DNA of 31,872 nt from a virus, in the IMG/VR virus record IMGVR_UViG_3300024323_000014, positions 1-31,872 of that record; one strand, 5' to 3'. A program made the translations under genes and the position numbers. The notes beneath the pieces were generated by a model, which saw nothing but the letters and a program-made list of their open reading frames with translations, ran no database searches and had not been told where the DNA came from. Of the stretch, positions 22,797-29,812 are shown one piece after another. Within the stretch, counting starts at the first letter, position 1, and every line of letters begins with the position of its first letter.

Positions 22797-22801
22797 ATTT
22801 G

Positions 22802-22906
22802 TTACTCCTGGTTATATTTCCAATCATCCGCGTGCTCTTCATTATACTTCCGTTGACGTTCATATTCTTCATTTGCTAGTTCGTCTTCATCGCCATGGAA
22901 TTCCAT
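22802..22906 (-). CDS. Tiny acidic protein before csrA (34 aa)
   Basis: I chose the ATG at 22906, which has GGAG at suitable distance; an in-frame ATG two codons earlier is too close to it. The product MEFHGDEDELANEEYERQRK... is very charged and ends five bases before csrA, with the csrA ribosome binding site in its last codons. Unknown. Confidence 0.45.
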   Translation of the reverse strand: MEFHGDEDELANEEYERQRKYNEEHADDWKYNQE

Positions 22907-22908
22907 AT

Positions 22909-23037
22909 TCATATCTCCTGTGTTGATTCAATCATTTTTCTAATTTGTTTTAAAGCGATGCTGATGTCGGCCAGCGCTTTTTCCATGTCTTCTATTAGGT
23001 CACATACTTTTATTGCTATTTGTTTTTCTTCTGTCAT
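22909..23037 (-). CDS. Tiny helical protein (42 aa)
   Basis: The product MTEEKQIAIKVCDLIEDMEK... is one long amphipathic helix. It is coupled by a four-base overlap with the preceding gene, and its end contains the ribosome binding site of the next. No family recognised. Confidence 0.45.
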   Translation of the reverse strand: MTEEKQIAIKVCDLIEDMEKALADISIALKQIRKMIESTQEI

Positions 23038-23204
23038 TTACCCAAGCTCCGTAATTTTTCTACCATGTCGATGTCAGCATCCCGCGATCCTTCAATGTAT
23101 GACCAGTACAACAGTATTTGTATTGTTTTATTTGCTTCGCCTGTGTAAACCATTTTCTCTAGGCGTTCGTTTGTTATTTCGTTATATTCAATTTCTGTTT
23201 TCAT
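23034..23204 (-). CDS. Small hypothetical protein (56 aa)
   Basis: I chose the ATG at 23204; the longer frame would use TTG. The product MKTEIEYNEITNERLEKMVY... is helical and acidic with a Trp/Tyr-rich middle (ILLYWSYIEGSRDAD). It starts one base after the previous stop and overlaps the following gene by four bases. Confidence 0.5.
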   Translation of the reverse strand: MKTEIEYNEITNERLEKMVYTGEANKTIQILLYWSYIEGSRDADIDMVEKLRSLGK

Positions 23205-23205
23205 A

Positions 23206-23409
23206 TTATTTACCAAAAGTATTTTTTAAAGATGAAACCATGTCTTCAATATAGCTCACTAATGTTGATGGCCAGATTGACTCAACTCCTTCCCATATCG
23301 TGATTGCATCATCATCAGCATTCAATCCTTCCAATATTTCTGGATAGCTCCAGTCCTCAGGATAATTGCTCAAAAAGTGATTTATTGCGAATCTTTCGAA
23401 TTTAGTCAT
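23206..23409 (-). CDS. Small phage protein, first gene of leftward operon (67 aa)
   Basis: The product MTKFERFAINHFLSNYPEDW... recalls short acidic proteins in phage early regions, with a Trp-rich segment and an IEDMV helix at the end. It lies about 48 bases downstream of the predicted start of the promoter at 23464-23491. The function is not known. Confidence 0.5.
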   Translation of the reverse strand: MTKFERFAINHFLSNYPEDWSYPEILEGLNADDDAITIWEGVESIWPSTLVSYIEDMVSSLKNTFGK

Positions 23410-23463
23410 GATTTTTTATTCCATTGGATGTTCACCTTAGCCCATCGCTTCGGTATGTTTGCC

Positions 23464-23491
23464 ATTATACATGATTATTTATTTAGCGCAA
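23464..23491 (-). promoter_or_regulatory. Leftward promoter of the csrA operon
   Basis: On the minus strand TTGCGC (23491-23486) and TATAAT (23469-23464) are 16 bases apart. As at 15.4 kb, the -35 lies within the 13-base repeated element. Confidence 0.65.
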
Positions 23492-23507
23492 GCGATTTAT
23501 GTAAAAT
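23479..23507 (+). promoter_or_regulatory. Weak rightward promoter-like site
   Basis: TAAAAT at 23502-23507 sits 16 bases from the start of the repeated element, exactly as TATAAT does at 15459. The -35 position holds only TTATTT. Geometry is conserved with the first region, but strength is doubtful. Confidence 0.35.
23486..23498. promoter_or_regulatory. Candidate Cro operator, copy 2
   Basis: GCGCAAGCGATTT is identical to 15443-15455 and sits in the same place relative to the divergent promoters. See that entry. Confidence 0.55.
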
Positions 23508-23560
23508 AGTTTATTAGTTATAAAGTGAGCGAGTTGTTTTCGGTAGCATTGGGCTTATGA

Positions 23561-23590
23561 TTGCAGTGGTGGCGCTATATATAGTATGAT
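23561..23590 (+). promoter_or_regulatory. Possible promoter of the packaging genes
   Basis: TTGCAG (23561-23566) and TATGAT (23585-23590) are 18 bases apart, upstream of the small gene at 23640 and the terminase genes. It is a moderate match to sigma-70 sites. Confidence 0.4.
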
Positions 23591-23604
23591 TTGCACAATT
23601 CTAC

Positions 23605-23623
23605 CCACAGATTCTGTGGATAA
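23605..23623. promoter_or_regulatory. Inverted repeat containing a perfect DnaA box
   Basis: CCACAG-ATT-CTGTGG (23605-23619) is a perfect dyad. TGTGGATAA (23615-23623) is the complement of the DnaA consensus TTATCCACA, and the left arm is a near match. It could be a DnaA site or a repressor operator close to the packaging promoter. Confidence 0.5.
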
Positions 23624-23639
23624 CTCGGATTTTTATAAT

Positions 23640-23741
23640 ATGACTTACAACGGCTCACTTGACGATTTACAGGCTATCAATGCATACTTGCAGCAAGTAC
23701 AAGATTTTATCGATGAAATCAAAATCAAACACGGAGTGTAA
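23640..23741 (+). CDS. Tiny protein at the start of the packaging region (33 aa)
   Basis: The product [20 protein letters not shown]... is a short amphipathic helix. An in-frame ATG at 23586 would lie within the predicted promoter, so I prefer 23640. The stop is followed two bases later by the next ATG, and the GGAG in its last codons serves as that gene's ribosome binding site. No function can be assigned. Confidence 0.45.
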   Translation: MTYNGSLDDLQAINAYLQQVQDFIDEIKIKHGV

Positions 23742-23743
23742 TC

Positions 23744-23932
23744 ATGAGTAACGAAAATGCAAAAGTTATCCAGAACGAACATTATAGTATGAAGACTGAA
23801 TATGCTCGTAATGTTGACGATATGAATCGTATGTCAATGTATCCATCTTGGAATGCTAAAGCAGACCATCAAGCCAAGTATCCTGATGCTAGTATGCAGG
23901 CTGCGAAGGTTCGTAAACAGGTTATGTTGTAA
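23744..23932 (+). CDS. Small phage protein before the terminase genes (62 aa)
   Basis: The product [20 protein letters not shown]... is polar, with a Met/Asn/Tyr-rich middle and a basic end. GGAG lies within the preceding gene's last codons. It ends two bases before the small terminase gene. Unknown; co-transcription with packaging genes is likely. Confidence 0.5.
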   Translation: MSNENAKVIQNEHYSMKTEYARNVDDMNRMSMYPSWNAKADHQAKYPDASMQAAKVRKQVML

Positions 23933-23934
23933 TT

Positions 23935-24366
23935 ATGGCTGGTGGAAGACCGACCACATATAATCCTGAAATCGCTGCTTTGATTTGCGAAAGAGTGGCG
24001 ACAACTTGCATGGGATTGAAGAAAATGTGCGATATGTCGCCCGACCTTCCTGACCAAAGTACGGTAAACCTTTGGCGCTACAAGCATCCAGAATTTTCCG
24101 ATCAATACGCAGTCGCAAAGCTCAAACAAGCAGATTTGTTAGCAGAAGAATGCCTTGATATAAGCGATGACGCCTCAAAAGATGTTAAATACGACAAAGA
24201 TGGCAACGAAACATGCAATACTGAATTTGTTCAACGTTCACGTTTACGCATTGACACAAGAAAATGGCTTGCTTCAAAGTTGTTGCCAAAAGCTTATGGT
24301 GATAGAAAGCAAGACGATGACACCCCTGCAAATACACTCATTGAAAAGCTATTAGAGAAATTATGA
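23935..24366 (+). CDS. terS: Terminase small subunit
   Basis: The 143-residue product should recognise the packaging site and regulate the large subunit. It has the typical layout: GRPTTYNPEIAALICERVAT helix-turn-helix region, STVNLWRYKHPEFSDQYAVA near residues 45-65, and a C-terminal LRIDTRKWLASKLLPKAYGD segment that binds the large subunit or forms the ring. I recognise this pattern from Sf6/P22-like small terminases. It is directly upstream of the 61-residue gene and large terminase, with a four-base overlap. Confidence 0.85.
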   Translation: MAGGRPTTYNPEIAALICERVATTCMGLKKMCDMSPDLPDQSTVNLWRYKHPEFSDQYAVAKLKQADLLAEECLDISDDASKDVKYDKDGNETCNTEFVQRSRLRIDTRKWLASKLLPKAYGDRKQDDDTPANTLIEKLLEKL

Positions 24367-24548
24367 TTTTAGACGCAATTGATACCGACAAGCTAGAACT
24401 CACAGAGCAAGAGCAACAAATTGTCGCTGTAATCAACCATCAGATGATATTGCAAGACCAATTTAATCAACTAACCAAGCATTGCGAACTACTCTATACG
24501 CGAGTAATTGCGCTTGAGAAGTCACTGGCGAACAAGGTGCTGTCATAG
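24363..24548 (+). CDS. Small coiled-coil protein between terminase genes (61 aa)
   Basis: The product MILDAIDTDKLELTEQEQQI... is helical, with the segment HQMILQDQFNQLTKHCELLY. It is coupled to terS by ATGA. Its final codons overlap the proposed AUA start of the large terminase (bases ATAG at 24545-24548), so it may control terL translation. A -1 frameshift near its end would also fuse it to terL. Confidence 0.6.
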   Translation: MILDAIDTDKLELTEQEQQIVAVINHQMILQDQFNQLTKHCELLYTRVIALEKSLANKVLS

Positions 24549-26071
24549 ACTTATCACGCCTCAAAGACTTCAAGTTCTTCTCATCAGAATTTTTCAAGAT
24601 ACGCACTAAGAATGGATCGGTAGAACCATTTCTATTAAATCGCGCACAGCTATATATACACGATAGACTAGAGGCTCAATACAAAGAAACGGGCAAAGTT
24701 AGAGCAATCATTGTTAAAGGCAGGCAACAAGGATGCTCAACTTATGTGCAAGCACGCTACTTCCATAAGACCATAACTAATCGTGGTATTAAGACATTCA
24801 TTCTTACGCATGAAGGACAGGCGACCAAAAACCTATTTGAGATGACCAAGAGATATTATGAATACTTGCCCGCTGGGTTATGTCCACGTGCTAACAGAGA
24901 CAGCCAGAAAGAACTTAAATTTGAAACCATTGATAGCGGGTATGCAATCGGAACAGCAGGCGCAAAAGGAACTGGGCGATCTCAAACTGTCCAGCTACTA
25001 CACGGGTCAGAGGTCGCTCATTGGCCAAATGCAGCCGAGCACGCCCAAGGATTGTTTCAAGCCGTAGGTGACCAGACAGGTACTGAGATCATATTGGAGT
25101 CTACGGCCAACGGCATTGGTAATTTCTTCCATCAATCATGGGTCGCAGCCGAACAAAATCTATCAGACTTCCAAGCCATCTTTGTTCCTTGGTATTGGCA
25201 ACCAGAATACAAAGCTTTTTATACACAAACGAAAGATGAAATCTATCTAAGCGATGAAGAGCAAGCACTGTTTGATAACTATCATGACAATGGCATGACG
25301 CGAGAGCATATTTATTGGCGTCGATTTAAGATAGGTCAATTCTCAAGTGACCATGAATTAGGCGTAAAGCTATTCAACCAAGAATATCCAACATGCGCGA
25401 CTGATGCATTCCTTAATCCAGTCGACGATACATTTATTAACTCATCTCATGTTACGCGCGCACGTAAAGCAAAGGTTGATGTTTCACCAACAGCACCATT
25501 AATCATTGGTGTTGATCCAGCCATCGGTGACAATGATAGATGCGCCATCATCAAGCGAAAAGGTCGCGTAGCTTATGACATTGAATCATTGCGTAACTAC
25601 AATACAATGGAACTCGCCGGAAAACTAAAGGGAATGATCGAGCGCGAAAAGCCGGCCAAAGTTTTTATTGATTGCATTGGTATTGGTGCTGGCGTCGTGG
25701 ATAGATTGCAAGAAATGGGATTCAGTTGTGTTGAAGGCGTGAATGTTGCTCGCACAGCTGGCGACAAAGAGAAGTTTGCTAATCAGCGCGCGGAATTATG
25801 GTGGGAAATGCGGGAATGGTTTACTGGTGAATTACCTGTACAGATACCTGATCAAGATGAATTACATGCAGATTTATGCTCATTAGGATATAAGCATCGA
25901 AGCAATGGGCAATTGCTGATTGAGTCTAAGCTTGATTTAAAAGCAAGAGGAATGCCAAGTTGTGACCTTGCTGATTCATTAATGTTAACATTTGCCATGG
26001 GTCAGCATGCAGGCGCAACACAATATCAGCCAAACTTCATGCCTAAACAACATGGTTCTATGTTCACCTGA
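24545..26071 (+). CDS. terL: Terminase large subunit, non-AUG start
   Basis: The product (508 residues from AUA at 24545) is the packaging ATPase and nuclease. The ATPase region has KGRQQGCSTY at 58-67 (Walker A) and a Walker B region at ILESTANG. The nuclease motifs are IIGVDPAIGD, KVFIDCIGIG and CDLADSLML. The open frame begins at 24518, after a stop at 24515, and contains no ATG, GTG or TTG before GTG 24746, which would remove the Walker A motif. AAGGTG at 24534-24539 is five bases ahead of the AUA, supporting that start. The length then fits the family. A -1 frameshift from the preceding gene is the alternative. Confidence 0.85.
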   Translation: MDLSRLKDFKFFSSEFFKIRTKNGSVEPFLLNRAQLYIHDRLEAQYKETGKVRAIIVKGRQQGCSTYVQARYFHKTITNRGIKTFILTHEGQATKNLFEMTKRYYEYLPAGLCPRANRDSQKELKFETIDSGYAIGTAGAKGTGRSQTVQLLHGSEVAHWPNAAEHAQGLFQAVGDQTGTEIILESTANGIGNFFHQSWVAAEQNLSDFQAIFVPWYWQPEYKAFYTQTKDEIYLSDEEQALFDNYHDNGMTREHIYWRRFKIGQFSSDHELGVKLFNQEYPTCATDAFLNPVDDTFINSSHVTRARKAKVDVSPTAPLIIGVDPAIGDNDRCAIIKRKGRVAYDIESLRNYNTMELAGKLKGMIEREKPAKVFIDCIGIGAGVVDRLQEMGFSCVEGVNVARTAGDKEKFANQRAELWWEMREWFTGELPVQIPDQDELHADLCSLGYKHRSNGQLLIESKLDLKARGMPSCDLADSLMLTFAMGQHAGATQYQPNFMPKQHGSMFT

Positions 26072-26117
26072 TTTAATGATAGACTAATTGCATTATATAA
26101 CTCAAGGACATGCAGTT

Positions 26118-28202
26118 ATGGCACGCAAAAACCCAGAGAAAGCACAAGACGTACAGCAAAAAATTGAGTATTGGGATAATTATTGGAAAGATAACAAAGA
26201 TACATACAATGAATTCAATCAATTCGTCTGGGGCAATCAGTGGCTTGATGACGAAGCACGCGTGTTCGAAACATACAAGAAAATCCCATTAACCATGAAT
26301 AAAATTGCGCCTCTCATTAACCACATGGTCGGTGAGCAACGACAAAACACCCCTTCACTTGAATGCATACCTGATGATAGCGTGCCACCTGAAGTAGTTG
26401 ATGTGCGAGAAGCATTAATCAAAGAAATCGTATTTGAATCTTGTGCGAAAATAGTCTATCAAACGGCGTTTCAGTGTGCGGCATCTGGTGGTTATGGTGC
26501 CTATTATATCGATACAGAATATGAAGGCGATAATAGTTTTCTCAAAGTTATTCGATTGCGTGAGGCAAAGATTCCTACTAGATTCTTTTGGGATTCATCC
26601 GCGATATCGCCATGTAAAACTGATGGCATGTATGCAGGATATAGAACAAGAATGTCGCGCAGGAAATTTGGTGCTATCTATGGCAAAAAGCTAGAGCGTG
26701 ATATACCGCCAAGCAATATAGAGAATGGCAGTGTGTTCAATGATGATGAGTCAGTAACACTCGTTAACTTCTACGAACGAAAATATTCAACGGCCAATAT
26801 TTATAAGCTATCTAACCAGCGTGTAGTCGATAACGAAGAGTTCAAAGCATTGCAGCGCGTCATGGTTGATGAAGATGAGATGCTTATTGATAATGGTGAA
26901 ATTGTAACAGTGCTTGAAGAACGAAGAGCGCCAAGATACAAAGTTATTCATTATTTAATGGCTGGCGATTACATCCTTGAAGAAGAAGAATTCCCGAGTC
27001 AACAATTGCCAGTTATTTATGTTGACCAGAATTCATTTTACAACAAGGAAGGCTCGCAGATTGTTAGGCCATTCATTAAAGACACAAAAGATGCCCAAAG
27101 ATACATCAACTACATTGCTACTCAATCAGCTTATTTATTGAAGATAGGTAGATATGATCAGTTCTTAATAGAAGCGGGAAATGCGAGAAGTAATGACACG
27201 GCTCAAATATGGCGTGATCCCTCAAATACTCAAGGTGGATTGAAATTCGATGCTGTACAGTCTGGATTTATTCCGCAACAATTAAGACCGCCGGAGTTAT
27301 CGCAATCACTTGTGCAGCAATATGAACGCGCATTGATGGATATTCAAAGCTGTACCGGAATGTATAATTCACAGCTTGGCGAGCAAGGCAATGAGGTTTC
27401 AGGCGCTGCTGTTGATGCTCGTACTAAGCGTGGCGCATATTCCACATATACGCCTTATGATAGTTTGAATCGTGCAATTGCATGTGGCGCCTCCATTATC
27501 GATGAGATGATCCCAAGAGTTTATGACACTGAAAGAACAATGATGTTATCGATGAAAGATAGCGGCATGAGACAAGTTACATTGAATCAGCAGCAAGATG
27601 AATATGGCGGACAGATTCAAAATGACATGACAAAGGGCAAATATAAGATTCGACTTGTTCCTGGCCCAAGCTGGGAAGGACAGAAGCAAGAGACACTTGA
27701 ATCTTTAAACATGATATTGCAAGCAAATCCTGAGCTTTTTAATATGATAGCGGATTTATATGTCGAGAACTTACCATTGGCCAATAGTAACGAGTTGCGC
27801 AATCGTTTACGCACCATTGTACCGCCCGAGATTATTGAAGCTGGAAAGACAGGACAGCCAATACCGCCTAAACCACCACAACCCGATCCCATGGTCATGG
27901 TTAAGATGCAAGAATTGCAACTCAAACAGCAACAATTAGAGTTAGAGAAGCAAAAAGTTCAATCTGATACAGAGTTATCTCAAGGTGAGTTGCAAATTAA
28001 ACTTGAAGAGCTTGAAACGAAAAAATCAATTGCAGCGGCACAACTCCAAGAGATGGAGTTAAGATTTATGAGTGAGTCTGAACGCACGCAATCAAATGAA
28101 CAAATAGCTCATGCTGATAATCTAGTAAGAATATTAACGCATGGCGCTACGTTACATCAAAAACAAAACGAGGTAAAAAATGTCCCTGACAAACATAGAT
28201 GA
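26118..28202 (+). CDS. Portal protein, P22 type
   Basis: The 694-residue product is close in length to P22 portal (725). I chose ATG 26118 because AAGGA (26104-26108) precedes it by nine bases. Early segments such as YWDNYWKDNKDTYNEFNQFV and NKIAPLINHMVGEQRQNTPS fit P22-like portals. The C-terminal 100 residues are a Gln-rich helix (QELQLKQQQLELEKQKVQ), as expected of the barrel. Twelve copies should form the DNA channel at one vertex. The end overlaps the scaffold gene by 23 bases. Confidence 0.88.
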   Translation: MARKNPEKAQDVQQKIEYWDNYWKDNKDTYNEFNQFVWGNQWLDDEARVFETYKKIPLTMNKIAPLINHMVGEQRQNTPSLECIPDDSVPPEVVDVREALIKEIVFESCAKIVYQTAFQCAASGGYGAYYIDTEYEGDNSFLKVIRLREAKIPTRFFWDSSAISPCKTDGMYAGYRTRMSRRKFGAIYGKKLERDIPPSNIENGSVFNDDESVTLVNFYERKYSTANIYKLSNQRVVDNEEFKALQRVMVDEDEMLIDNGEIVTVLEERRAPRYKVIHYLMAGDYILEEEEFPSQQLPVIYVDQNSFYNKEGSQIVRPFIKDTKDAQRYINYIATQSAYLLKIGRYDQFLIEAGNARSNDTAQIWRDPSNTQGGLKFDAVQSGFIPQQLRPPELSQSLVQQYERALMDIQSCTGMYNSQLGEQGNEVSGAAVDARTKRGAYSTYTPYDSLNRAIACGASIIDEMIPRVYDTERTMMLSMKDSGMRQVTLNQQQDEYGGQIQNDMTKGKYKIRLVPGPSWEGQKQETLESLNMILQANPELFNMIADLYVENLPLANSNELRNRLRTIVPPEIIEAGKTGQPIPPKPPQPDPMVMVKMQELQLKQQQLELEKQKVQSDTELSQGELQIKLEELETKKSIAAAQLQEMELRFMSESERTQSNEQIAHADNLVRILTHGATLHQKQNEVKNVPDKHR

Positions 28203-28968
28203 TTTATTGAATGCTGTGCCGATGGAACCAGAACCTATCGCAACAAGCGATACATCAGATGCGACTGAATTTGAGCCAGAAATAAAGCCGATTGAAAAGA
28301 TACCTGAGCCAGAAAGTTCAGTAACTGAAGCGGAAGTTGAAACTGATGACTATGGTTCTCCAGTAGAAAAGAAAGAGAAAACATATACTGAAGCTGAAGT
28401 TCAGGAAATGATTCGCCGAAGAGTCAAAGAGAAGCACGAGCAGCCGATTGTTCAGCCTCAAGAAATGCCAGCGAATACAGATGGTGATAACTGGGAATCA
28501 CAATTAGAGTCATTTGTTGAACAGACCCTGACGAAGCGTGAGCAAAAGATGCAAGAGCAGTCTTGGCAGCAACAACAAGCACAACAACAAGCCGAGTTTG
28601 AGATTAAATTCAATTCTGGTGCTGCTAAATATCCAGATTTTGAATCAGTAGTCATGGGGAAAAGCTTGACGCCTCAAATGGTCATTGCAACTCGCGGAAT
28701 GGATAACCCAGCAGCATTTATTTATGCAGCTGCTAAGACGCAATCAGGTGAACTAGATAGAATTGCTAAGATTTCAGACCCATATTCACAGGCGGTAGAA
28801 CTAGGAAAACTTGAAGAGCGTATGAAGAAAGGAAAAACATCGGTAAGCAATGCACCAAGACCTATTGAAACACCACGCGGAGATGTTGTTGAGAAAAAGA
28901 ACAAGAATCAAAACATTGATGACAAATTGCTTCAAGTTGAGCGTGACATGAAGAAAGCGAGAAGGTAA
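28180..28968 (+). CDS. Scaffolding protein
   Basis: The 262-residue product is highly charged and helical, with a Glu/Pro-rich, disordered first 80 residues, a central Gln-rich coiled coil (QSWQQQQAQQQAEFEIKF) and a basic C-terminus (MKKGKTSVSN..., ERDMKKARR). Such a basic helical end binds the coat protein in P22 gp8 (303 residues). Position between portal and coat agrees. Assignment rests on position and character more than on sequence identity. Confidence 0.8.
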   Translation: MSLTNIDDLLNAVPMEPEPIATSDTSDATEFEPEIKPIEKIPEPESSVTEAEVETDDYGSPVEKKEKTYTEAEVQEMIRRRVKEKHEQPIVQPQEMPANTDGDNWESQLESFVEQTLTKREQKMQEQSWQQQQAQQQAEFEIKFNSGAAKYPDFESVVMGKSLTPQMVIATRGMDNPAAFIYAAAKTQSGELDRIAKISDPYSQAVELGKLEERMKKGKTSVSNAPRPIETPRGDVVEKKNKNQNIDDKLLQVERDMKKARR

Positions 28969-28980
28969 ATTGTTGGCGCA

Positions 28981-29565
28981 CTATTGGTGCGCCTTTAGAT
29001 ATCTGATTGCAGATTCTAATCGTTCGATTGAATCTTTCATGTGTCCAAGTGCTTGATTGCACATTTGACATAATAATCCTCTAATTATTTTTGTTTTATG
29101 GCAGTGATCAATTGCGAGTCTTTTTATTCCTTTTTTATCTGCTCTAATCATCGTTTCTGGATTGCCACAGATGGCACATGATCCATCTTGTTTTTGAAGT
29201 AGTTCTTCATAATATTCTTTAGTTACTTTCACTTTATTTTTTCCTTTCCCTATATACCAGTTTTTCTTAAGTATATTTGTATCGCGATTTGGATTCTTTT
29301 CATCGAACTTTTTCATAGCATTCTTTTTGCATTCATAGCATTGATATGAAGAATAATTGTCATTTTTATAGGCTTCATCAGGTGTCAGTTCACCGTGAAT
29401 CTTACAAATATGAACAATGCCTTCCGGCAGCGTTTTAATGGGCAAGTCATGCGATTTAAAGCGGCTCCAACGAACTCTATGCATAATGCACATACTTGAA
29501 CCTTGTGATTTGTCTCTTGGTTTTTCGCAATCTTCTACTTTACAAAAATCAGATTTAATAGCCAT
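28981..29565 (-). CDS. Endonuclease VII-type HNH protein inserted between scaffold and coat
   Basis: The 194-residue product ends with an endonuclease VII-like domain: CAIC at 130-133, LAIDHCHKTKIIRGLLC at 150-166 with the catalytic Asp-His-x-His, and CxxCN at 166-170, as in T4 gp49. The N-terminal part has extra Cys pairs (C-x4-C, CxxC at 76-79), like many free-standing homing HNH enzymes. It lies antisense within the head operon, separated from the coat gene by a structured 247-base region. It is probably a selfish homing endonuclease; resolution of branched DNA during packaging is the other option. Confidence 0.85.
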   Translation of the reverse strand: MAIKSDFCKVEDCEKPRDKSQGSSMCIMHRVRWSRFKSHDLPIKTLPEGIVHICKIHGELTPDEAYKNDNYSSYQCYECKKNAMKKFDEKNPNRDTNILKKNWYIGKGKNKVKVTKEYYEELLQKQDGSCAICGNPETMIRADKKGIKRLAIDHCHKTKIIRGLLCQMCNQALGHMKDSIERLESAIRYLKAHQ

Positions 29566-29597
29566 TGTTTCACTTCTCTAGTGTTCTCATTGAAGGA

Positions 29598-29650
29598 CAA
29601 AGCCAAATCGGTGAGATTCCAATCTTTCACGCTGCAGGCGCTAGGCTTTG
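29598..29650. other. Nested stem-loop upstream of the endonuclease and coat genes
   Basis: CAAAGCC (29598-29604) pairs with GGCTTTG (29644-29650). Inside, GTGA-GATT pairs with AATC-TT-TCAC around a CC loop. The rest of the gap (29651-29812) has no gene or clear promoter; a GTTTAAAC palindrome and a repeat resembling the coat ribosome binding site (TAGGAGCA) are visible. No T run follows the stem. An RNA element is possible. Confidence 0.4.
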
Positions 29651-29812
29651 AGGCACATATTGTATCATATTAATTCTAGGAGCATAATAACTCTTGACGT
29701 AGCGATGGTTCGTCATTCGCAATAGACGTGTTTAAACTTACTGTCCGTCCGGTAATGAAGAAGTGAGCGCCCTAATGGGTATTTATTTGTTAATTATTGG
29801 AGCAATTAGATC

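Noticed and set aside
24500-24548. Programmed -1 frameshift as the sole explanation for terL expression
   Set aside because: No canonical slippery heptamer is visible in the 24518-24548 overlap; kept only as an alternative to the AUA start.
24746-26071. Shorter large terminase from GTG 24746
   Set aside because: It would remove the Walker A motif and the conserved N-terminal region encoded just upstream in the same frame.
29566-29812. Group I intron or HEARO-type RNA linked to the HNH gene
   Set aside because: I found no conserved intron core, the coat gene is intact, and endonuclease VII-type HNH proteins are not the partners of HEARO RNAs.
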